Assembly (NCBI GenBank): GCA_000421085.1
Contig: ATWE01000035.1
Location: forward strand, 1 to 34,087
Direction of reading: 5' to 3'
Length of the DNA: 34,087 nt
Source: Ensifer sp. USDA 6670
GTDB taxonomy: Bacteria; Pseudomonadota; Alphaproteobacteria; Rhizobiales; Rhizobiaceae
Shown here: piece by piece, positions 16,198-22,712 of the stretch
Position numbering within the stretch: the first letter of the stretch is position 1
Layout of the letters: each line of letters starts with the position of its first letter
Position numbers and translations under genes: made by a program
Notes under the pieces: model-generated
Database searches by the model: none
What the model saw: the letters and a program-made list of their open reading frames with translations, nothing else
Told to the model about the DNA's origin: nothing

Positions 16198-16565
16198 GTT
16201 AGTTCCTCCGCTGGGCCGTATCTCGCCGACGCAGCCTTTGTCGGGTGCGTCGCTAATAACGTGAACATAGCCGCGCGGTGTCTCGCCTGCCCTTTCCTTC
16301 ATGCCAAATTTTACGCGGGAAAGGCCATTTTTGCCGCCACTCATCAGAGCGAAAGAGAATGACAGCAGGGCACGCCTCGCACTTTCACAAGGATCATCAA
16401 CCCATTGAATTTGTATCTGTTGTGTGAACCAGGGCAGCCGGTTCGGCATTAGGCATTGGGGAGTGTTGACGCCAGGGGCGACGCCTGTTTGGTCGCGCGA
16501 ACAACACTCCATGACAGAAAGCAGGCACCCAGCAGACGGCCTTCAATCGTCCGCGGCGGCGGCGG
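16198..16565. other. Leader region between TetR gene and hydrolase
   Basis: About 370 bases without a supported gene; the open frame extending through it is only the upstream extension of the hydrolase frame. It contains a weak GAACC-N9-GGTTC inverted repeat near 16424-16445 and direct GACGCC copies near 16470. It is long enough to hold a separate hydrolase promoter. Confidence 0.35.
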
Positions 16566-17258
16566 TCAGGCACCCACCTTTGCAGGGCGGGTCACTCGCG
16601 CCTGGTGCGTCGTGTCCGAAGTCAGGACGCCGCGAGAGAACGCTACAGCTTTCGCAAGTGCTGCAGTCTGGGCCTCGGAATCGGAGGACCATTCGCACCA
16701 CGTCACCGCGCAATCCATGAGGGACATGACGGCTCGCGCTTTTTCCATGGAATTGGGGAACCCGAGCTCTTCAGCGATCGCCGCATAAAGTCGAATAAAG
16801 AGATTGAGTCTCTCATGCATATCATCCCTAAGGGATGGCGGCAGGAATTTCCCGACGCGGTCCGACGCGACAATCATGTCCCACAAGCTGTTGTTGGGAT
16901 TCGACAATTGTTGTTTGCAGTGATTTCGAACCAGAGCATCCCACAATTGATCATGGTTCCGGGCGTTTTGGACTGCCGCGAGGACCGACTCGGCAAAATC
17001 TCGGGATTGCCAGCGAAGGCAATATTCCGTGATCTCCTCACGGCCGCCGGGAAAATGCGAGTAGATGCTCGGGGCCTTGATCTTCAGCTCAGCGCCGAGC
17101 GACCTCATGGTGATCGCTGCATAGCCGCGAGCTGCTGCGAGCCGCATGAAGACATTCAGAATTGCCAGCTTTTTGCTACCAACATCCGAGAAATCGAAAG
17201 TCGAGAGGCTGGCTCTAAGCTCCTCAAGTATCGCCTCCACCTTATCCGAAAATGCCAC
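16566..17258 (-). CDS. TetR-family transcriptional regulator
   Basis: A 230-residue DNA-binding repressor-type protein. The N-terminal TetR domain includes LNVFMRLAAARGYAAITMRS and the recognition-helix region LGAELKIKAPSIYSHFPGGR (about 54-73), with the family's Y-x-H-F signature. The C-terminal part is the variable ligand-binding helical domain. GTG 17258 was chosen because AAGGAG lies just upstream and the protein then begins close to the domain; a longer frame to 17312 lacks that support. It sits between the AraC gene and an alpha/beta hydrolase on the same strand. The inducer is unknown; a substrate or intermediate of the nearby catabolic genes is the obvious candidate. Confidence 0.88.
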   Translation of the reverse strand: MAFSDKVEAILEELRASLSTFDFSDVGSKKLAILNVFMRLAAARGYAAITMRSLGAELKIKAPSIYSHFPGGREEITEYCLRWQSRDFAESVLAAVQNARNHDQLWDALVRNHCKQQLSNPNNSLWDMIVASDRVGKFLPPSLRDDMHERLNLFIRLYAAIAEELGFPNSMEKARAVMSLMDCAVTWCEWSSDSEAQTAALAKAVAFSRGVLTSDTTHQARVTRPAKVGA

Positions 17259-17349
17259 GTTTCGCTCCTTCGATAAGAAGGAACGTTTACACTCGATGGT
17301 CTCGGTCCACAATCTCTGTTCCTCCGCGGCTAACAGGCAGAAATATTTG

Positions 17350-18147
17350 TCATATCACCCCGGGCGCCGGCGAATTGGCGACATATCCGCTCGGCGTCAA
17401 TCCCGTGACGCGTCTGAACATCGCGGAAAACGCAGCGGGCGTCTCGTATCCCAAATCGCCTGCAACGATGGTGACTGGTTCGCCTTGGTCGAGGCGGGTT
17501 GAAGCGGCCGCAACACGGACCTGCTGTCTCCAGGCGAGAAACGACATCCCGAATTCGGATTGAAAACGCCGAGCCAAAGTCCGTTTCGATGCGCCAACCA
17601 GATCCGCCCATTCGTCTAGGCTTCTCTGGCAACCCGGATCCTCCAGAAGTGCTGCGCATACCTTACTCAACCTGCGATCCTGGCATTGCGGCAATGCAAG
17701 CTCTAGTGGAATTGATCGCTGGCTCTCGCTCAGGAGAGCGCCTATTTCATCGAGAATGAGCGATAAGATTTGGCTCTTGAGCCCATAGCTGTCGTGATTG
17801 TTCGGCGAGTCAACACTCCGGAGTACGAGCTCGCGCAGGAGGCTGCTCACTGAGACCAGGATCGGAGCAGACGGAAACGTGTGGGGTATAACATCGGGCG
17901 ATAGATAAACCGTCTTTAGTTCGACGGTGCCACGAGGACGCATTTGGTGGACAACCCCGGGAGGCATCCAAACCGCGCGCTGGGGCGGAACCAGCCAGAG
18001 TTTGTTCCCGACGATCACCTCCATAACGCCGGCAATGGCGTAGATCAGCTGGCCGCGCCTGTGCGAATGAGGATCAACGAACTGCGCGTTTCGGTAGCTC
18101 ACTTCGCGAGTGACAATATACTTCACGGCGTCCTTGCTATGCGACAT
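17350..18147 (-). CDS. AraC-family transcriptional regulator with cupin sensor domain
   Basis: A 265-residue regulator. The N-terminal half is a cupin-like sensing domain (HSHRRGQLIYAIAGVMEV, then PPQRAVWMPPGVVHQM at about 54-69). The C-terminal half has the two helix-turn-helix units of AraC proteins: SLDEWADLVGASKRTLARRF with FLAWRQQVRVAAA, then TIVAGDLGYETPAAFSAMFR and the closing TGLTPSGY motif. A GGGAGGAG site precedes ATG 18147. Cupin-type AraC regulators are usually activators responding to small organic molecules. It lies between an APC permease and a TetR gene, all on the minus strand, and may control the permease, the P450 or both. Confidence 0.93.
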   Translation of the reverse strand: MSHSKDAVKYIVTREVSYRNAQFVDPHSHRRGQLIYAIAGVMEVIVGNKLWLVPPQRAVWMPPGVVHQMRPRGTVELKTVYLSPDVIPHTFPSAPILVSVSSLLRELVLRSVDSPNNHDSYGLKSQILSLILDEIGALLSESQRSIPLELALPQCQDRRLSKVCAALLEDPGCQRSLDEWADLVGASKRTLARRFQSEFGMSFLAWRQQVRVAAASTRLDQGEPVTIVAGDLGYETPAAFSAMFRRVTGLTPSGYVANSPAPGVI

Positions 18148-18173
18148 TTGAACTCCTCCCTTTTGCCGACTAC

Positions 18174-18262
18174 GATCGCTGCTGCTCGCCCGCAGCAGCG
18201 ATCAGACTCTTCGAGCTCCGCTCCCGTGGAGCCCGAAACCGTTGGCGGGCTCGCCGCCAACG
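18174..18262 (-). terminator. Three successive hairpins after the APC permease gene
   Basis: Read on the minus strand after the permease stop come a 9-bp stem (CCGCCAACG pair, 18240-18262, 5-base loop), a 5-bp stem (GCTCC/GGAGC, 18220-18232) and a perfect 12-bp stem (GATCGCTGCTGC pair, 18174-18203, 6-base loop). The array probably ends or dampens read-through from the permease into the AraC gene; T-tracts are lacking. Confidence 0.55.
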
Positions 18263-18294
18263 GAAGGCCTAAAACATGGCAGCAATCGCCTGGG

Positions 18295-19728
18295 CTATTG
18301 CCGACCAATTCGAAGATAGACATCGGGCTTAGCGCCGCGAATGAGAACAGCCAGCACTACGCCGATGGCGAACACTATGAAGACCGAAGCCAGCATTATG
18401 TTTGAGGCCAGTCCGGTGTCCCCCGTCAGGGCATCGAAATTCAGAACTGCGATCACGTTCGCGGCCCCAAGCAGAAGGGTGGATACGACGGGGAATGCGA
18501 CGCTGCGCCAGACCGATCCCCCTTCAGGATTTTTGAAGAAGTAGACCGCGCAAGCAGCACTGGTAAGAAGCATTGCCAAAAGGATGCCGTAGGTTCCCAT
18601 TCCCCCAAACCAGGCATAGCCGGTCGCCGGCGACAGCTGACTGACAACAAGGACAAAAAGTGCAGCCAGAATGGCGAGACTGGTCGCGACCGACGATCTG
18701 CTCGGCGAGTTGTGTCTGTCGTGTGCAACTCCCAGAAATTTCGGAAACACGCCGTCCTTGCTGAGCGAATAGACGTAGCGCACGATGACATTTTGAATTG
18801 CAAGATGTGCGGCGAAGGCGCTGGTCAAAAGGAGCAAATTTACGATTTCATTGTACGTCGGACCAATGGCACGCAGAGCGGTGTCAAGAAAAACACCTGC
18901 CGGATCTGCCGCAGATAGGCTTTGCGCTTCGCCCAGGCCAATTCCTTGGATGAGCATCCAGGATGTGAAGCTGTAGAACACACCGATGAACAGCACGACG
19001 AGGTAGGTTGCGCGCGGAATGACCCGATCAGGATGCTTGATCTCCTCGCGATAGATGGCGGTCGCCTCGAAGCCGATGAACAGAATGACAGTAAAGAGGA
19101 TGCCCAGGCCGATGTTAGTTTGTGCGTAAGCTTTGATGCTGAACGATGAATAGTCGAGGTTTGCTACACCGACCTGACGCAGGACGAGCCAATCGAACAC
19201 CACAACGGCGATGACCTCCAGAATCAAAAGATATCCAAGGATTTTTGCCGAGAGCTCGATCCTGAAATACGCAAAAAAACCGACCACCGCCCAGAAAAGA
19301 CCGGCGTAGCACCACCAGGGAAGATCGATCGATAGATATGCCTCCACATAGTCCTTGGTGATGGATCCTGCGAAGGCGTAGAAGCCGACCGCGATCGCGC
19401 CGTAAGAGAACAGCATCAGGAATGAAGTTCCAAGTCCGGCGGGTCGACCCAATCCGGCCGCGATGTATGCATAAAAGGCGCCGGGGTTCGGTACGCGCCG
19501 GCTCATTGCGCAGTAGCCAACGGAAAACACGAGGATGATCACCATCGTTACGAGGAACGAAACTGGTGTTGTAATCCCGCTGCCGAACCCGATGCTCAAC
19601 GAGAGATAACCCGCGGTAGCGGCGAGAGGTGCAGCATATGCGAGCGTTGCCAGAATAATGTCGAGAGTGCCGAGATCGCCTTTGATCTCGGTTTCAGCCA
19701 CCCCAATCGTGGGTTCTATTGCAGTCAT
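18295..19728 (-). CDS. APC-superfamily amino acid/polyamine/organocation permease
   Basis: A 477-residue integral membrane protein with about 12 hydrophobic segments. The first segment region (TLAYAAPLAATAGYLSLSIG) and the conserved IGFEATAIYREEIKHPDR block near the sixth helix are diagnostic of the amino acid-polyamine-organocation superfamily (YjeH/ethanolamine-permease-like). It probably imports an amine, amino acid or carboxylate by ion coupling. ATG 19728 follows AGGGA. It is 60 bases downstream of a P450 gene, with an intercistronic hairpin between them, so the two are likely co-transcribed; this makes the P450 substrate, or an amine derived from it, a candidate cargo. Confidence 0.92.
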   Translation of the reverse strand: MTAIEPTIGVAETEIKGDLGTLDIILATLAYAAPLAATAGYLSLSIGFGSGITTPVSFLVTMVIILVFSVGYCAMSRRVPNPGAFYAYIAAGLGRPAGLGTSFLMLFSYGAIAVGFYAFAGSITKDYVEAYLSIDLPWWCYAGLFWAVVGFFAYFRIELSAKILGYLLILEVIAVVVFDWLVLRQVGVANLDYSSFSIKAYAQTNIGLGILFTVILFIGFEATAIYREEIKHPDRVIPRATYLVVLFIGVFYSFTSWMLIQGIGLGEAQSLSAADPAGVFLDTALRAIGPTYNEIVNLLLLTSAFAAHLAIQNVIVRYVYSLSKDGVFPKFLGVAHDRHNSPSRSSVATSLAILAALFVLVVSQLSPATGYAWFGGMGTYGILLAMLLTSAACAVYFFKNPEGGSVWRSVAFPVVSTLLLGAANVIAVLNFDALTGDTGLASNIMLASVFIVFAIGVVLAVLIRGAKPDVYLRIGRQ

Positions 19729-19760
19729 AGAGTTCCCTGCTTTCGTTCTTTAGCTTGTCG

Positions 19761-19778
19761 GGGCTGGTTCCCCAGCCC
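19761..19778 (-). other. Intercistronic hairpin between P450 and APC permease
   Basis: A perfect 7-base inverted repeat GGGCTGG / CCAGCCC with a TTCC loop lies in the 60-base gap. It may reduce or stabilise downstream mRNA; no T-tract is present, so full termination is unlikely. Confidence 0.4.
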
Positions 19779-19788
19779 ATCGCATAAT

Positions 19789-20991
19789 CTAATGTTTCGC
19801 GTGCGAGATCTTGATCGGCAACTCGACATAAGCTCGGGATCGGTCAGTCACATCGTAGGTTGGCTCACCTGCAAGCTCGATGCTTTCCACGCGATCGCTG
19901 ATGACCCGAAAGATTGTATCCGCCTCGACGCGGCTGATGACCTGACCGGCACATGCGTGCGGGCCAATTCCGAAGCTGAGGTTCTGAGCAGCCTCAGGTG
20001 GCCTTGAAGGCTCTAGTTTGTCGGGGTCAGGGAACACTTCAGGATCCCTGTTCGCCGCATCGATAAGAAAGCGCACCCGCTCACCAGCTTTGATGTGCGT
20101 GCCGCGAATTTCGACATCCTCCGTGGGATACCGGACAAAGGAAAGTTCCGGAGGATTAAGCCGCAGAATTTCGTTCTGTATTCCTGATCGCAACTCCGGT
20201 CGTGTGCGATAGAGCCGGTACATTTCGGGGTGCCGGGCAAAATGCTCGATGCCAGCGCCAACAAAGAATGAGGGATTATGCCCACCCGAACCCCAGAAGA
20301 GCGAAATGGTCTGTATCACCTCGTCTTCCGTCATTTCTCCATTTCTCTCGGCCTCGAGAAGGGCATCGGCGAGGCCGTCGCCTGGGTTCCGACGCTTGTA
20401 GGCCACCAACTCAACGGAACGGGACCGCAGATACTTGAACGCTTCGGTCGCCCGCCGATCATCTTCTTTGTCGGCCACAGAGCTAAGCGCAGCCATCGCT
20501 TTCAGCATGGAAGCGTGTACCGGTTCAACATTGTCGGTCGGCAGTTGCAGCGCGCTGCACATCGCCGCGTGTGTCGGGATAACCCCAAGTTCGAGGTTCG
20601 CTTCGAACACAACACCGGACTGAACGCGATCCAGGGCGTCGTTCGCCGCCGTTTCCGCTGACTTGGCCCACTCCTGAACAAGCTTCGGAGTAAACCAACG
20701 ATTGGTCCGGCGTCGAAGGGCCGTGTGTACGGGCGGATCGACTCCCAGAACGGTCTTCGAGAGAGCCGTCCATGGGCCTTTCGGAACCCATTCAGGGTCG
20801 ACAATGCTCATGATTGGCAATTTGCCGTATCTCATGATGTCGTCATATCGAGAGACGACATAGGTGCCATCGGCCATTTTGTAGACGGGATGCTCGGCGC
20901 GAACCCGGGCATACCAAGGGTATGGATTTTTCCGGTAGTTCGCATCTCCCCAGGGAAGATATTCATCTTGAGCTATTTCCAGAGCTTCCAT
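19789..20991 (-). CDS. Cytochrome P450 (first of two paralogues), atypical I-helix
   Basis: A 400-residue soluble bacterial P450. The haem-thiolate loop is FGIGPHACAGQ (C347), the K-helix ExxR is EILR (E274, R277), and a WFTPK block lies near 99-103. The I-helix reads FWGSGGHNPSFF: aligned with normal P450s, the acid position is His238 and the conserved threonine is Asn239. That acid-threonine pair normally delivers protons to activated oxygen. AAGGA eight bases upstream supports ATG 20991. It heads a minus-strand group with the APC permease. The redox partners (ferredoxin and reductase) are not in the window. It shares architecture and several blocks with the P450 at 31671-32873, so they probably act on related substrates. 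Confidence 0.96.
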   Translation of the reverse strand: MEALEIAQDEYLPWGDANYRKNPYPWYARVRAEHPVYKMADGTYVVSRYDDIMRYGKLPIMSIVDPEWVPKGPWTALSKTVLGVDPPVHTALRRRTNRWFTPKLVQEWAKSAETAANDALDRVQSGVVFEANLELGVIPTHAAMCSALQLPTDNVEPVHASMLKAMAALSSVADKEDDRRATEAFKYLRSRSVELVAYKRRNPGDGLADALLEAERNGEMTEDEVIQTISLFWGSGGHNPSFFVGAGIEHFARHPEMYRLYRTRPELRSGIQNEILRLNPPELSFVRYPTEDVEIRGTHIKAGERVRFLIDAANRDPEVFPDPDKLEPSRPPEAAQNLSFGIGPHACAGQVISRVEADTIFRVISDRVESIELAGEPTYDVTDRSRAYVELPIKISHAKH

Positions 20992-21016
20992 CGAGTCGAT
21001 CCTTATGCGTAATTGA

Positions 21017-21047
21017 GTATCGATACGAATACGGTCAGTCGCCGTAT
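21017..21047 (-). promoter_or_regulatory. Candidate operator upstream of the P450 gene
   Basis: A perfect palindrome GTATCGATAC (21017-21026) is followed at once by ATACGG-N7-CCGTAT (21029-21047). They lie 26-56 bases upstream of the P450 start codon. The spacing and symmetry fit a TetR-type dimer site overlapping the promoter; the TetR gene about 4 kb downstream is a candidate. No identical copy was noticed elsewhere in the window. Confidence 0.4.
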
Positions 21048-21409
21048 CGTTCGGCGAAGTCGGCGCCGGCTTTTGTTAGCGACGATCAGTTCGGAGCATT
21101 GATGGGGCTGCGTTGAGCGTTGCAGGCGGCTCGCACGCACTCGCGCTGCCTCACGGACAATGGTCCACGAAAACCCCGAACGGAGCTAATCGCGTGTTTG
21201 CCGTTGGATGCTTTGAAAAGCGGATTTGCCAGGTGCTTCGGACAGTGGTCTGGTCCCTGGGCATACGACATAAGCGCTCGTCGCCGATCGGAGTTAACAG
21301 ACCGACTAAGGAAGCACGAGCCACTGGGACGACGCTGCGGTCGAGACCTTGCGTCGAGTAGGAACTCGATGGCGTAACTCGAACAGCGCGAGCGATTTCT
21401 GAGGAATCG

Positions 21410-21449
21410 CGCGGCGTTGACTGCGGGAGTGTCACTCCCCGACGCCGCG
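21410..21449. repeat. Nested inverted repeat
   Basis: An outer 8-bp pair CGCGGCGT / ACGCCGCG encloses an inner GGGAGTG-T-CACTCCC palindrome. The structure can fold on either strand. It lies in the long non-coding stretch upstream of the P450 gene; terminator, binding site and remnant of a mobile element are all possible. Confidence 0.5.
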
Positions 21450-21617
21450 ATGCTCGGTCGGATCGCATGCATACTTCGTGTTCCCCTTTGGTTTTTGTAC
21501 GAAGTAATGGACTGAAGGCATACTAACGTTTGTTAGGCTCAGAAGTCAAGCCATCTTAGGATTCTGTCATAAAGGCCAAGCAAAACTAATAGCAATCAGC
21601 TGCTTAATCGCTTGCCA

Positions 21618-21656
21618 GCTCCGCACCAGCACGATGCTGGTTGGCGAGCGCGGAGC
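21618..21656 (-). terminator. Hairpin after the ABC permease operon
   Basis: Starting six bases after the permease stop, GCGGAGC / GCTCCGC arms enclose an inner ACCAGCA-CGA-TGCTGGT stem with an 8-base bulge. The position at the end of a six-gene operon supports a terminator, but only weak T content follows. Confidence 0.5.
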
Positions 21657-21661
21657 CAAGA

Positions 21662-22708
21662 CTACCTGCCTTTCCGAGGTGACCTCAGCTCAGATAGGTA
21701 CATGCCTGATCCGATGGCGATCCCCTGGATTACCAGTTGCCACGAGGTCGGCAGCCCGATCATTTTGAGCGATTGGTCGAGTTGGATTAAGAAGATCGAT
21801 GCAGCAGCGACTGACAGCATATTTCCAATTCCCCCGCTCATCACCACGCCGCCCAGCACCGCCGCAGCGATCGGAGCCATAAAGTAGGGCATGCCAACAT
21901 CAAGGGTGGGATTTCGAATGAAGGCTGCGAGCAACATGGCGGCAATGCCATACACCAACCCCGCGATGACATATGCTCCGGCCTGATAGATCCGGACTGG
22001 GATACCAACAACATGGGCAGCTTCTGGATTTGTCCCGACGGCCTCAAACCGGCGACCCGCCACAGTTTTTGTCAGAAAGAGCGCCGCAATGCACGTGATT
22101 AGGATGGCAATCGTCACAGAAGTCGGGATTCCGAGCAGTCGGCCGTTTCCGAACTCTGCAAGGCTTGGCGGCACAGGTGACTCTGCACCCACGCTTTGAC
22201 GGTACCATATCGTAAGGCCGGTCACGATTGCTCCGACCGCCAAGGTGACGATCAACGCGTTCAATCTGAGAAAGGCGATCAAGACCCCGTTCACCGCTCC
22301 GACCAGAACCGCCGCCAGTACCGCTATGCCGACAGCACTGAAAAGGTGGGCGTCGTTTCCAGCCGAGAACCCGATCAGAATCGCGCATGAGAGAGACATG
22401 ATCGCAGGAACGGAGAGATCTATCCCCCGAGCCATAATAACGATCGCTTGCCCGATTGCCGTGATTGCCAGGAAAGCAGCGAATGGCGAAATAGCAAGCA
22501 GTGTTGATCTTTGAAGGCTCCTCGGAAGGAAGATGGCATCGATGAGGAGTAAAATCCCAAGCGCGATCCAAATCGCCACGAAGCGGATCTCCACCTTGGC
22601 GACTCGCGAGAAACGCGGCTTCAAGTTTGTGAGGACCTCTTGGGTCTCGGACAGCTTCGATCGAGGTTCTGAAACGAGATTTGGATAACTTTTTGAACGC
22701 TCGATCAT
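21662..22708 (-). CDS. Ribose/autoinducer-type ABC transporter permease
   Basis: A 348-residue inner-membrane permease of the RbsC/BPD_transp_2 family. After a polar N-terminus of about 45 residues there are eight to ten hydrophobic helices. The family blocks IVIMARGIDLSVPAIMSLSC and NPEAAHVVGIPVRIYQAG (the cytoplasmic loop contacting the ATPase) are present, as is AAAVLGGVVMSGGIGN. The ATG lies four bases after the stop of the fused ATPase-permease gene, with GGAGG just inside that gene, so translation is probably coupled. Together they would form a heterodimeric channel of one free and one fused permease. The transported compound is unknown; such systems carry sugars, autoinducer-2 or other polyols and heterocycles. 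Confidence 0.93.
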   Translation of the reverse strand: MIERSKSYPNLVSEPRSKLSETQEVLTNLKPRFSRVAKVEIRFVAIWIALGILLLIDAIFLPRSLQRSTLLAISPFAAFLAITAIGQAIVIMARGIDLSVPAIMSLSCAILIGFSAGNDAHLFSAVGIAVLAAVLVGAVNGVLIAFLRLNALIVTLAVGAIVTGLTIWYRQSVGAESPVPPSLAEFGNGRLLGIPTSVTIAILITCIAALFLTKTVAGRRFEAVGTNPEAAHVVGIPVRIYQAGAYVIAGLVYGIAAMLLAAFIRNPTLDVGMPYFMAPIAAAVLGGVVMSGGIGNMLSVAAASIFLIQLDQSLKMIGLPTSWQLVIQGIAIGSGMYLSELRSPRKGR

Positions 22709-22712
22709 GGTG

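Larger units (their letters stand above)
20992..21661. other. Intergenic region upstream of the P450 gene
   Basis: About 670 bases with no supported gene. A minus frame at 21086-21472 begins MHAIRPS and has no recognisable domain or good ribosome-binding site. The segment holds the candidate operators near 21017-21047, a nested palindrome at 21410-21449, an AT-richer stretch near 21490-21600 and the hairpin after the permease operon. Confidence 0.45.

Noticed and set aside
21086..21472. Minus-strand frame of 128 codons upstream of the P450 gene
   Set aside because: There is no good ribosome-binding site, no domain, and it overlaps a nested palindrome and several competing frames. A decayed mobile-element remnant cannot be excluded.
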